Source: Parvicella tangerina (GTDB lineage: Bacteria; Bacteroidota; Bacteroidia; Flavobacteriales_D; Parvicellaceae). From it: DNA of 64,000 bases. The position numbers and the translations under genes are program-made. The stretch lies in assembly GCF_907165195.1 (NCBI RefSeq), contig NZ_OU015584.1, forward strand, positions 3,048,978 through 3,112,977, given 5' to 3'. The notes beneath the pieces are model-generated. The model worked only from the letters and a program-made list of their open reading frames with translations, made no database searches and was not told the origin of the DNA. Position 1 is the first letter of the stretch; each line of letters starts with the position of its first letter. Shown piece by piece: positions 55,958-64,000 of this stretch.

Positions 55958-57670
55958 CTATAATATCTCTACTGTCAAAGCATCATCTGTCTTGGTAACT
56001 TTGGTTAACCCGTGTTTAGAGAGTCCCTTCATTCCTTTATCCCACTGTTTGTTTGATAATCCTGCTTTTTCTTTTAGATCATTCAAATCCATCGAACGAT
56101 TTTCAGCCAGAATATCCAGAATCAAACGTTCATTCTCTGTAAGATCTGGACCAATTTTCTCTGTATTCCATTTCTCTGGTCTCATTTGCGGGAAGAACAA
56201 CACTTCCTGAATGGCGGGATTATCTGTCAAGAACATGATCAAACGATCCATTCCAATTCCTAACCCTGATGTAGGAGGCATGCCGTATTCTAATGAACGT
56301 AAGAAGTCTTGATCTATTAATCCAGTTGCTTCGTCATCCCCCTTCTCAGCTAACCTTACTTGCTCTTCAAATCGCTCTCGCTGGTCGATTGGATCATTTA
56401 ACTCCGAATAAGCATTGGCAATCTCCTTTCCACAAACCATCAGCTCAAAACGCTCCGTTAGGTCTGGATCTTTTCTATGCGCTTTACATAATGGCGACAT
56501 TTCCTTAGGATAGTCGGTAATAAAAGTAGGCTGAATATAATTCCCTTCACATTTCTCTCCGAAAATCTCATCAATCAACTTTCCTTTGCCCATTGTATCA
56601 TCGATTTCAACCCCCAGATTCTTGCACGCTTCACGCAATTCATCTTCAGTTTTTCCTTTGATATCAAACCCAGTGAATTCAAGGATGGAATCTCTCATCG
56701 TCACCCGCTTATAAGGTGCTTTAAAATCAATGTGCTGACCATTAAACGTTGCTTTTGTCGTTCCGTTAACAGCCATCGCACAATGTTCAAGAAGTTTCTC
56801 TGTGAATTCCATCATCCAATTGTAATCCTTGTAGGAAACATAGATCTCCATTGCTGTGAACTCCGGATTGTGCGTTCTGTCCATTCCCTCATTCCGGAAG
56901 TTCTTTGAAAACTCGTACACACCATCAAATCCACCTACGATTAATCTTTTCAGGTATAATTCATTTGCAATTCGCATGTACAAAGGAATATCCAATGCAT
57001 TGTGATGAGTAGTAAATGGTCTCGCAGCTGCTCCACCAGGAATATTTTGCAAGATTGGCGTTTCAACCTCCATGTAACCAGCATCATTAAAGAATTGACG
57101 CATTGCATTAAACAACTTTGTTCTTTTAACAAAAACATCTTTCACTTGCGGGTTAACCACTAGATCAACATATCGCTGACGATATCTTAATTCTGGATCA
57201 GTAAAAGCATCGTGCACTTTCCCTTCAGCATCCGTTTTTGGCAAAGGCAAAGGTTTCAGGGATTTGCTCAATAAGGTCAATTCTGTAACATGAACGGAGA
57301 TTTCTCCAACCTGAGTCTTGAACATTTTACCTTTTACCCCGATAAAATCACCAAGATCTAAGAGTTTTTTGAAAACTTCATTATACATTGTTTTATCCTC
57401 TCCAGGACAAATCTCATCACGAGCAACATAGATTTGAATTCTTCCCTCACTATCTTGCAATTCAGCAAATGAAGCCTTCCCCATTACACGAACAGACATC
57501 ATTCGTCCCGCCAGACAAACTTCCTTTCCTTCCACATAGTTTTCTTTCAATTGTTTGGAAAGGCTATCAACTGGATAGAGATCAGCTGGATATGGATTGA
57601 TACCTAAGGCTCTTAATTTCTTTAACGACTCGCGTCTATTTACTTCTTGTTCTGAAAGTTGTATACTCAT
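55958..57670 (-). CDS. lysS: Lysyl-tRNA synthetase (class II)
   Basis: A 570-residue class II enzyme. The N-terminal OB-fold for anticodon binding includes [18 protein letters not shown]; motif 2 is in [14 protein letters not shown] and motif 3 in [13 protein letters not shown]. After motif 3 about 75 extra residues form a winged-helix-like tail ([20 protein letters not shown]), longer than E. coli LysS and usual in Bacteroidota. I start at ATG 57670 (MSIQLSEQE); an in-frame start at 57721 adds 17 residues. It follows trpS by about 54 bp on the same strand. Confidence 0.95.
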   Translation of the reverse strand: MSIQLSEQEVNRRESLKKLRALGINPYPADLYPVDSLSKQLKENYVEGKEVCLAGRMMSVRVMGKASFAELQDSEGRIQIYVARDEICPGEDKTMYNEVFKKLLDLGDFIGVKGKMFKTQVGEISVHVTELTLLSKSLKPLPLPKTDAEGKVHDAFTDPELRYRQRYVDLVVNPQVKDVFVKRTKLFNAMRQFFNDAGYMEVETPILQNIPGGAAARPFTTHHNALDIPLYMRIANELYLKRLIVGGFDGVYEFSKNFRNEGMDRTHNPEFTAMEIYVSYKDYNWMMEFTEKLLEHCAMAVNGTTKATFNGQHIDFKAPYKRVTMRDSILEFTGFDIKGKTEDELREACKNLGVEIDDTMGKGKLIDEIFGEKCEGNYIQPTFITDYPKEMSPLCKAHRKDPDLTERFELMVCGKEIANAYSELNDPIDQRERFEEQVRLAEKGDDEATGLIDQDFLRSLEYGMPPTSGLGIGMDRLIMFLTDNPAIQEVLFFPQMRPEKWNTEKIGPDLTENERLILDILAENRSMDLNDLKEKAGLSNKQWDKGMKGLSKHGLTKVTKTDDALTVEIL

Positions 57671-57724
57671 GTTTTTCAAAAAATTGGACAACAAATTTAC
57701 GTTTTTATAGAGGATTCCCAACTA

Positions 57725-58699
57725 CTAGTACCCCATCTTACTTCTAACTCTCAATAAAGTCTCTTTGGCTACAACTCTTGCCTTTTCGGCACCCATTGCA
57801 AGGACATCATCGAGTTCTTTCTTATTATTCATGTAATGATGATATTTTTCTCTGGCTTCACCAAACTTACTGATTAACGCTTGATGCAGATCTCCTTTCG
57901 CATGACCCCATCCATATCCACCAGCGTGTAGTTTGCTTAACAATTCTTCATATTGTTCTTCACTTGCAACCAATTTATACAAACCGACCAAAGCAGAATC
58001 ATCCGTATTCTTAGGCTCTTCCAAAGGAGTCGCATCTGTGATTATCTTTTTATTGATCGCCTTTTTTAATGCCTTGTCTGCCAAAAAAACATCTATAAAA
58101 TTATCCCTAGACTTACTCATTTTCTCACCATCAGTTCCGGGAACCAACTTCGTATGCTCCTGAACTTTTGCTTCTGGCACAATCAATAATTCTTCATTGT
58201 AATGGTGATTAATTCGTGAAGCAACATCCCTTGTCATTTCAAGGTGTTGTAACTGGTCTTTGCCGACAGGAACATAATTCGCATCATATAGCAAAATATC
58301 CGCTGCCATTAGCATGGGGTAAGTAAACAACCCCGAATTAACATCTGATAGTCGATCTGATTTATCCTTGAATGAGTGAGCTAATGTCAAACGCTGATAT
58401 GGAAAAAAACAACTTAAATACCAGGTTAACTCTGTTACCTCAGGCACATCACTCTGACGATAAAATACCGTTTTATCCGCATCCAAACCAAAAGCCAACC
58501 AAGTAGCGGCTACACTGTAAGTATTCTCTCTTAGCTCATTACCATCCTTAATCTGTGTTAATGAATGCATGTCTGCGATAAACAAGAAGGACTCATTATC
58601 ACCTTCATTACTCATTTCAATTGCAGGCATAATCGCCCCCAAAATATTTCCCAAATGTGGGGTTCCTGTACTTTGTATTCCTGTTAAAATTCTTGCCAT
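57725..58699 (-). CDS. trpS: Tryptophanyl-tRNA synthetase
   Basis: A 324-residue class I synthetase. The HIGH-like signature is HLGN at residues 15-18 and the KMSKS signature is at 193-197. TGIQSTGTPHLGNILGA and DMHSLTQ are characteristic of TrpS. Length is normal. It lies directly upstream of lysS, and the two aminoacyl-tRNA synthetase genes are probably co-transcribed. Divergent from the GT39 gene with a 104-bp gap. Confidence 0.95.
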   Translation of the reverse strand: MARILTGIQSTGTPHLGNILGAIMPAIEMSNEGDNESFLFIADMHSLTQIKDGNELRENTYSVAATWLAFGLDADKTVFYRQSDVPEVTELTWYLSCFFPYQRLTLAHSFKDKSDRLSDVNSGLFTYPMLMAADILLYDANYVPVGKDQLQHLEMTRDVASRINHHYNEELLIVPEAKVQEHTKLVPGTDGEKMSKSRDNFIDVFLADKALKKAINKKIITDATPLEEPKNTDDSALVGLYKLVASEEQYEELLSKLHAGGYGWGHAKGDLHQALISKFGEAREKYHHYMNNKKELDDVLAMGAEKARVVAKETLLRVRSKMGY

Positions 58700-58803
58700 T
58701 TATCCTAGAATTGAGGCACAAAGTTAATTTATCACATCGATTTTTTGAACTAGCATTTAGTATTTATTTCGTATCAGCTACCTTTGCCGAGAATTAAAAG
58801 AAG

Positions 58804-60393
58804 GTGCTTAATCGGAATCAAATAATAACCTTGGTACTTTTAGTGGTAATTTTGATCATCAACAATTGGTCAATGCCGCTTTGGGACCAAGATGAAGCTG
58901 CTTATGCTGGTTTTGGAAAGACCATGATTGAAACAGGTGACTTCGTCATCCCTGATTACTACTTCTCACACGATCACAGAAAAACACCACTTCACTTTTG
59001 GGACATTGCTTTATCAATGCTCATTTTTGGCTACAATGAATTTGCGGTAAGGTTCCCTTCTTTTCTTGCCGTTCTAGGCACATTATTGCTCGTTCTTTAT
59101 CAAACTAAAAAATGGTTAGGAATTGACGTTGCTTTTAAATCTACTGTTGTTCTGGGCACCTCTATACTAGTGACTTCTTTGGCAAAAGTATCGGTGACAG
59201 ACGCCACCTTGCTATTTTTCTCAACGCTCTCTGGGTTTGCCCTAATTCAAACCTTATTTGAACCAAAGCTGAAGTGGAGCATTTATTTTTATTTAGGAAT
59301 TGCTCTCGCTTTGCTTACCAAAGGGCCACCGATCATTATTTTCATCGGAGGATTTGCTGGTTTGCTGTTTCTCTTTCATCCTAATCGCTTTAATTTGCTG
59401 AAACTACATCCCTGGTTTTTTCTACCTGTCGCTTTCTTGCCAGTTGTTGGTTGGGGGTATTTAACGGTACAACAAGACGGTGGTGACTTTTTGAATTGGA
59501 TGTATGATTGGTATGTTAAACGAAGAGTATCAGGCGCAGTTTACGGACAAACAGGTCCCCCGGGAATGCATCTTGGATTAATGTTCGGGTTCTTCATATT
59601 GTCCACCATGTATTTTTTTCAAGGATTTACTGATGGGTTTAAGTCCTTTGTAAAAGACAAGCAGCAACTATTTGTTTTCGGGGCATGGATGATTGCTGGT
59701 TGGTTAATTTATGAGTTCTCTCCAAGTAAACTCCCTGCTTACGTTATTCCAGCTCATGTGGGGCTAGCTATTTTAATCGGTAATCGTATCAATGACTTCA
59801 AGCAAAAGGAGCAGCGACCTCATTTGCTACTAACCGCTTTGCACTATTTGTTAAACATTGCATTAGGTATAGCTCTGATCATTGTGTCCTACTTTCTGGA
59901 AATTAACGATCAGCTCACCATTGCATTAATAGCAATAGGAGTTCTTTACTTGTTGGCGATTACCTGGCAATTAGTTGTGTATAAAACACCCCGATTCTTT
60001 AGGGTTCAGTCCATGAGTAGTGTTCTATTGCTCATTGCTCTGTGGGCTGTTGCACCACTATTCTCAAAACACATCAATAGTTCTCAAAAAGTAAGTGAGT
60101 ACGTGCTCAGTAATTTGGATCATGAGTCTCCCATTATCATTGGTTATGCTCCTGGAATGCAACCGAGTTTGCCATTTTATCTATCAGCCAACAATAATCC
60201 GATTGAGGTAGCCTTTGAGTTTCATGATATTCGAAACATCTACGACTCAATTCCAAATGGTGCATTTATTCTAAGTGCGGATCAAGATTCCCTTTTTAGA
60301 GAACTATACCCTAATTTTACCTCTGAGCTGATCACATCCAAGATCATTGATAGAAAAGACATGGCCATTTACTACGTACACATTAAGCAATGA
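58804..60393 (+). CDS. Glycosyltransferase family 39-like membrane protein (ArnT/PMT type)
   Basis: A 529-residue protein with about 11 transmembrane helices. The first periplasmic loop contains PLWDQDEAAYAGFGKTMIETGDF (residues 25-47), the catalytic D-E loop of the ArnT/PMT group, followed by KTPLHFW. It would add a sugar from a polyprenyl-phosphate donor to lipid A, protein or another acceptor in the periplasm. The start is a GTG at 58804. The stop overlaps the DUF5522 gene by 4 bp (ATGA). Confidence 0.85.
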   Translation: MLNRNQIITLVLLVVILIINNWSMPLWDQDEAAYAGFGKTMIETGDFVIPDYYFSHDHRKTPLHFWDIALSMLIFGYNEFAVRFPSFLAVLGTLLLVLYQTKKWLGIDVAFKSTVVLGTSILVTSLAKVSVTDATLLFFSTLSGFALIQTLFEPKLKWSIYFYLGIALALLTKGPPIIIFIGGFAGLLFLFHPNRFNLLKLHPWFFLPVAFLPVVGWGYLTVQQDGGDFLNWMYDWYVKRRVSGAVYGQTGPPGMHLGLMFGFFILSTMYFFQGFTDGFKSFVKDKQQLFVFGAWMIAGWLIYEFSPSKLPAYVIPAHVGLAILIGNRINDFKQKEQRPHLLLTALHYLLNIALGIALIIVSYFLEINDQLTIALIAIGVLYLLAITWQLVVYKTPRFFRVQSMSSVLLLIALWAVAPLFSKHINSSQKVSEYVLSNLDHESPIIIGYAPGMQPSLPFYLSANNNPIEVAFEFHDIRNIYDSIPNGAFILSADQDSLFRELYPNFTSELITSKIIDRKDMAIYYVHIKQ

Positions 60394-60581
60394 GTTGGGA
60401 AGACGATATGAGCGGTTTTAACCAAAAACCAAAAATGGACCCGGAAGACTTCTATTATTCTGAGGAGGGATTTATTGTCTTTACAGAAAAGTATCATCTC
60501 AAAAGAGGGTATTGTTGCAAAAGTGGGTGCAAACACTGTCCATACGGATACGACAAAAAAACAGGGCGCTTCAAAAAGTAA
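60390..60581 (+). CDS. DUF5522 small Cys-rich protein
   Basis: A 63-residue protein with YCCKSGCKHCPYGY near the C-terminus (Cys42, Cys43, Cys47, Cys50), which could bind a metal ion, and a preceding DFYYSEEGFIVFTEKYHLKRG stretch. It matches the DUF5522 family of Bacteroidota and other bacteria; function unknown. Its start overlaps the GT39 stop by 4 bp, so translation is coupled, and its stop is 4 bp from the stop of the convergent flippase. Confidence 0.8.
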   Translation: MSWEDDMSGFNQKPKMDPEDFYYSEEGFIVFTEKYHLKRGYCCKSGCKHCPYGYDKKTGRFKK

Positions 60582-60585
60582 AAAG

Positions 60586-62049
60586 CTAATCCTCTCTGCT
60601 TCTCAAAATCTGGAGGGCTTCCTTAGGACTAAACATTCCTGTTAATACTGCTGCAATTGCTCCTACGCTAAAAAGTAATATCATTCCAACAAACCAACTA
60701 TCAACAGCGATAGGTTCAGCAATGACCAAAATCACCATACCTGTAGTAAACACAAAAAACTTTAGTGCATCATTTAATTTTATTCTGACTGTTAAGAGAC
60801 GAATAGCCAAAATCATTTGAATTAAAGCAGTAAGAACCTGAGTAATCATACTTGCCTTTGCTGCCCCCATGGCGCCATCGGACTTAATCCAGTAAAAATT
60901 AAGAACCAGGTTTAAGACAACCCCTAAACCAGCAACTATGTTCAACTCCTTAAGGCTTCCATTAGCAGTGAGTAAAGTCCCGAAAATATAAGTTGACACC
61001 ATCCCTAAGAAACAAATCATCAGCATTCTCAGAGAAGCAGCAGAATTCGCCAATTCAACACCATCCATATCATATCTTGCTTGAATAATTTCATCTGCGT
61101 AGGCATAAACACCCACAGCAAGGACTAAAGCAATAGAAAAGATCAATTTGAAAGAAAGCGTAACCATGGGTGACACATCTTCCTTTTTCGCTATCAACTT
61201 TGAGAACAAAGGCAACAAGAGACCAGCGAATAAGTACCCCACCATAGAGAACGCCTCCAAAAACCGAAACCCTTGAGCATAAATCGCTGCTTCCCGCTTT
61301 CCATTAGTGAGCATTTGTTCCAGCATTACACTATCCGTTCTATAATAAACCGTCATGAGTAAAACGAGGAGTGCATAGGGTAGTGACTTCCTTAGAAGCG
61401 GTATAACCGCTTCATGAAACATTCTTACCCTTGGTATATTCCCACTTCTAAGTACGAGAACAACAACCACTATTAAAGTAATCGCATAACTTAGCGTTTG
61501 TAGCCATACAAAAAGTTCTATGGAAAGCTCTTGCTCCATTATTCCTCCCCACAATACCATTGAACACATCATCACAAGTAGCACCCGATCTAATACACCT
61601 ACGACACTATCCTCTTTGAATCTCAGCATACCCGAAAGGTTTGAACGGAAGAAGAGAATGAATGCTACAAGTATTTGGTTTATTCCTAAAAAGGTGAGTA
61701 GATAAAATTGATGGTCCGAATACCCAAGCAATACTCCGCTACCAAACAAAAGGGATAAGTAGGCGAAAATTAGGATAAACTTAATGGATAGAATTGAGGA
61801 AAAATACTCGGAACGGTGCTCTTCACTTCTTGCCACCTCACGCGTGTTGAAGTTGGACAAGCCAAGATCTAGAAAAATATTAAAAATAAAAGTAAGTCCA
61901 ACGATAGAAAAGTACTCACCATATTCTCCAGGATTTGCTGCTTCCAAGCGCTTTAGAAACTCTGCATCTACTCCCAGAATATAGAATGGTTTAACCAATA
62001 CATTCAGGAGTAGAACCAAAATCAAATTAGAAAGAAACTTCCGTTGCAT
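60586..62049 (-). CDS. Polysaccharide flippase (Wzx/MATE-like)
   Basis: A 487-residue protein with about 14 transmembrane helices in the MVF/Wzx pattern. It starts MQRKFLSNLILVLLLNVLVKPFYILG at ATG 62049; an in-frame upstream start at 62196 would add 49 non-membrane residues and overlap the 2H gene. The FxNxxLDLGLSNFNTREVARS loop is typical of O-antigen flippases. It would move lipid-linked glycan units across the inner membrane. It is not linked to the glycan operon at 42-50 kb but could serve the same pathway. Confidence 0.85.
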   Translation of the reverse strand: MQRKFLSNLILVLLLNVLVKPFYILGVDAEFLKRLEAANPGEYGEYFSIVGLTFIFNIFLDLGLSNFNTREVARSEEHRSEYFSSILSIKFILIFAYLSLLFGSGVLLGYSDHQFYLLTFLGINQILVAFILFFRSNLSGMLRFKEDSVVGVLDRVLLVMMCSMVLWGGIMEQELSIELFVWLQTLSYAITLIVVVVLVLRSGNIPRVRMFHEAVIPLLRKSLPYALLVLLMTVYYRTDSVMLEQMLTNGKREAAIYAQGFRFLEAFSMVGYLFAGLLLPLFSKLIAKKEDVSPMVTLSFKLIFSIALVLAVGVYAYADEIIQARYDMDGVELANSAASLRMLMICFLGMVSTYIFGTLLTANGSLKELNIVAGLGVVLNLVLNFYWIKSDGAMGAAKASMITQVLTALIQMILAIRLLTVRIKLNDALKFFVFTTGMVILVIAEPIAVDSWFVGMILLFSVGAIAAVLTGMFSPKEALQILRSRED

Positions 62050-62101
62050 GACCGCAAATGTAGTAGATTTTAAAAAGTATTTTAACGGTATTAATTGTCT
62101 A

Positions 62102-62665
62102 TCATTGTATTTCACTGATACAAGTGCAATAATTCCCGATCGTGAACATTTTTGGATCTCGTAGGGTAAGCCTCCTATCAAATTCTGGTTGATCAATTAA
62201 TTCGCCAAAGCCAAGCGTGATATGAGGAGAATAATTATCTAACGACTTTGAAGCGAACGTGTTTATATAGTTAGTGGTCTGTTTATCAAGAGGCTTGTAA
62301 TCAGAGCAGATTTCTCGAAATGGTTCAAAAAACAAGTGAATTCTATTCTGAAAAAGGTACAAAGCTCTTGTTGTTTGCACTTCCCAGCTCAACACATTTC
62401 CAAATTCGCTATTATAAGTTTCTAGGGCTCCTAATTCGGTCTTAACAGAACTACTGCTAAAGATCTTCTTTAGCCCCAGATTTAAAGCACCTACTTGCGT
62501 CCTTTTTATGAACCCCATCCATAAGGTAATATGAGGAATGGATCTAGTGAAATCAATTTTGGATCGATCCAAATCTCCATTTAGTTTGGACAAGAGTTGC
62601 TCTAGGTTTTCCGGCAGGTCAAAACCAATTAAAACGGGTTCAAGATCATGTACAGCGTTCTTCAT
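62102..62665 (-). CDS. 2H phosphoesterase / 2'-5' RNA ligase-like protein
   Basis: A 187-residue protein with two HxT motifs: PHITLW at about 44-49 and SPHITLGF at about 147-153. Two such motifs in a duplicated fold define the 2H superfamily, which includes LigT-like RNA ligases and cyclic phosphodiesterases. The substrate is unknown. I use the ATG at 62665; a GTG at 62674 would add three residues. Divergent from plsC with an 11-bp gap between starts. Confidence 0.75.
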   Translation of the reverse strand: MKNAVHDLEPVLIGFDLPENLEQLLSKLNGDLDRSKIDFTRSIPHITLWMGFIKRTQVGALNLGLKKIFSSSSVKTELGALETYNSEFGNVLSWEVQTTRALYLFQNRIHLFFEPFREICSDYKPLDKQTTNYINTFASKSLDNYSPHITLGFGELIDQPEFDRRLTLRDPKMFTIGNYCTCISEIQ

Positions 62666-62676
62666 TAAACACAAAG

Positions 62677-63453
62677 TTGAGAAAAATAGTTCAAGTTTTA
62701 GTAACTTCCTTACATTTGCTTTCTATGCGTTGGATTGGAGCACCATTCAGGTTTTTATACAAACTCTATTTTGGCATGGTCTACCTAACCACAGGTCTGC
62801 TGTTATACCCATACTTTCTAATCGCACTTCGTGGTTCAAATAAATTTGAGAAGGCGGTTAAAGTTAAAAAAGTTTGGTCAGTAGCGATTTGCTTTCTGTG
62901 TGGAATTCGTGTTCGCGTGATTGGTGCGGAAAACTTTCCAAACGAGGGTTCGTTCATTGTCTGTGCTAATCATGCTTCTTATCTTGACATTATCCTCATG
63001 TATAGAATAATACCGAGCGACTTTGCTTTCTTAGGTAAGGCAGAAGTCTTAAAGTGGCCAATTATCAACATTTTTTTTAAGAAGGGAATTGACATTCCTG
63101 TAGATCGGACGAACAGAAAGGCGGCATCTGAAAGTCTGCTAAAAGCTAAAGAAGCTTTGAGACAAGAACGGAGTTTAGCCATTTTCCCTGAGGGAACTAT
63201 GGGACCTCAACCTCCAAAAATGCTACGCTTCAAAAATGGCGCTTTTAGCCTAGCGATGGAATTTAGCACAAACATTATCCCCATTACTTTCTCTAACAAT
63301 TACAAACTATTTTATGATCACACGGATTTCTTTGGACCGGGAAGACCAGGGGTTGCAAAAATTATCGTCCATCCTGCAATAGAGGTAACGAGTAAATCAG
63401 ATTTAGTATCTTTGCGCAACGAAACTTACCAAATTATTAAGTCAGGCCTTTAA
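62677..63453 (+). CDS. plsC: 1-acyl-sn-glycerol-3-phosphate acyltransferase
   Basis: A 258-residue acyltransferase. The catalytic motif NHASYLD (98-104) and the substrate-binding motif FPEGT (about 170) are present, after an N-terminal membrane segment (about 25-52). It makes phosphatidic acid from lysophosphatidic acid. A TTG at 62677 gives the longest frame; the ATG at 62728 would remove 17 residues before the membrane segment. gatC follows 11 bp downstream. Confidence 0.9.
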   Translation: MRKIVQVLVTSLHLLSMRWIGAPFRFLYKLYFGMVYLTTGLLLYPYFLIALRGSNKFEKAVKVKKVWSVAICFLCGIRVRVIGAENFPNEGSFIVCANHASYLDIILMYRIIPSDFAFLGKAEVLKWPIINIFFKKGIDIPVDRTNRKAASESLLKAKEALRQERSLAIFPEGTMGPQPPKMLRFKNGAFSLAMEFSTNIIPITFSNNYKLFYDHTDFFGPGRPGVAKIIVHPAIEVTSKSDLVSLRNETYQIIKSGL

Positions 63454-63464
63454 ATAAGCTCAAT

Positions 63465-63752
63465 ATGAAATTAGACGACAAGACCGTAACAAAAATTGCT
63501 TCGCTGGCAAAACTTGAATTTAATGGCAAAGAAAAAGAGGCTATTCTGGAAGACATGAATAAAATGCTGGATTTCGTAGGAAAATTAGAGGAAGTAGATA
63601 CGGATGGTGTTGCTCCTCTCATTCACATGACGGATGAGAAGAACGTTCTAAGAGAAGATATTTCAAGAACTGATATTACACAAAAAGAGGCGTTAAAAAA
63701 CGCCCCTAAAAAAGATAGTACTTACTTTAAAATACCGAAAGTAATCAAGTAA
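63465..63752 (+). CDS. gatC: Asp-tRNA(Asn)/Glu-tRNA(Gln) amidotransferase subunit C
   Basis: A 95-residue GatC. LDDKTVTKIASLAKLEF at the N-terminus and the MNKMLDFVGKLEEVDTDGVAPL stretch are diagnostic, ending in YFKIPKVIK. GatC holds GatA and GatB together in the GatCAB complex. gatA and gatB are not adjacent. It lies 11 bp after plsC and converges on the bacilliredoxin-like gene with a 3-bp gap. Confidence 0.93.
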   Translation: MKLDDKTVTKIASLAKLEFNGKEKEAILEDMNKMLDFVGKLEEVDTDGVAPLIHMTDEKNVLREDISRTDITQKEALKNAPKKDSTYFKIPKVIK

Positions 63753-63755
63753 GGT

Positions 63756-64000
63756 TTAACAATACTCGTTAAAAGCAGCTATAATATTCTCAGCAATCAT
63801 TTCGGCTGGTCTCCCTTCTATATGATGCCTTTCAATAAAGTGAACCAAGGTTCCATCTTTAAAAAGCGCCATTGATGGTGATGATGGTGGGTAAGGTAAA
63901 CAATACTTTCTTACCTGATCGACTGCTTCTTTGTCCACCCCTGCGAAAACAGTTACTAAATTATCAGGAAGCTTATCATTAGCTGTGGCTTCTATAGCCG
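63756..64000 (-). CDS. Bacilliredoxin BrxA/BrxB-family protein, C-terminal part (runs off right edge)
   Basis: The open frame reads from the right edge to a stop at 63756, about 80 residues, and the start is outside the window. [35 protein letters not shown] and [30 protein letters not shown] match the C-terminal half of the YphP/YqiW (BrxA/BrxB) family. These thioredoxin-fold proteins reverse bacillithiol-type mixed disulfides; the catalytic CGC motif is expected in the missing N-terminal half. Confidence 0.8.
   Translation of the reverse strand, partial: AIEATANDKLPDNLVTVFAGVDKEAVDQVRKYCLPYPPSSPSMALFKDGTLVHFIERHHIEGRPAEMIAENIIAAFNEYC

Noticed and set aside
55899-56210. 103-codon plus-strand frame after the DUF4349 gene
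   Set aside because: It spans the bidirectional terminator and runs antisense into lysS; no protein-like features.
1-64000. CRISPR arrays, insertion sequences, prophage genes, tRNA or rRNA genes
   Set aside because: No repeat-spacer pattern, transposase, integrase, phage structural gene or cloverleaf was seen, and the gaps between genes are too small to hide most of them.

Overview
The window is AT-rich bacterial chromosome with almost no non-coding space; no gap between genes exceeds about 270 bp. Gene content points to the Bacteroidota, most likely a flavobacterial-type marine or aquatic lineage. The evidence is TonB-dependent receptors with N-terminal carboxypeptidase-regulatory-like domains, a PorV/PorQ-like protein beside a giant secreted protein with a type IX secretion (T9SS)-like C-terminus, a lipoprotein TamA homologue (TamL), several Bacteroidota-restricted families (DUF4389, DUF5362, DUF5522, DUF5723), and -7 promoter boxes of the form TAnnTTTG. 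No phage, insertion sequence, CRISPR array, rRNA or tRNA gene was seen, so this looks like ordinary core chromosome with lineage-specific envelope genes.

Layout. 1-5.7 kb (minus): the 5' end of gyrB, then a three-gene unit of a giant TPR protein, an outer-membrane barrel and a small membrane protein. 5.9-7.7 kb (plus): ftsE, a small Cys-rich lipoprotein and a membrane thioredoxin-like protein. 7.7-17.7 kb (minus): HIT protein, greA, then a three-gene operon of TonB receptor, giant secreted protein and PorV-like protein. 18-24 kb: PhoH-like ATPase, SAM hydrolase family protein, the suf iron-sulfur operon and a small NadR-like ATPase. 24.2-27.4 kb (plus): a TPP riboswitch in front of a TonB-dependent receptor (probable thiamine or precursor uptake), then YceI. 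27.8-32.3 kb (minus): tamL followed by a tandem array of three paralogous small membrane proteins with a four-Cys N-terminal motif; the middle copy is split by a frameshift.

32.3-42.3 kb: TrmH-type methyltransferase, a fatty acid hydroxylase-like enzyme with an extra soluble insert, small membrane proteins, TIGR01777 epimerase, polyprenyl synthase, rfbA, an MMPL/RND exporter and cysQ. 42.4-50.1 kb (plus): a compact surface-polysaccharide operon (gmd, fcl, Wzi-like, WecA-like, second Wzi-like, polytopic membrane protein) that would make GDP-fucose, start a lipid-linked glycan and assemble it at the surface. 50.1-55.9 kb: DUF5723 barrel with a large lipoprotein, then a probable membrane-tethered HTH-like regulator with a lipoprotein, divergent from a DUF4349 lipoprotein; a clear dyad lies between them. 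55.9-64 kb: lysS, trpS, a GT39-type glycosyltransferase, DUF5522, a flippase, a 2H phosphoesterase-like protein, plsC, gatC and the 3' end of a bacilliredoxin gene.

The parts most worth a second look are the split middle paralogue (with a GGGTTTG heptamer in the right frame), the paralogue array itself, and the divergent regulator/DUF4349 locus with its TTGTAAA-N4-TTTACAA dyad. All functional calls are from reading motifs and translations; no database search was run.
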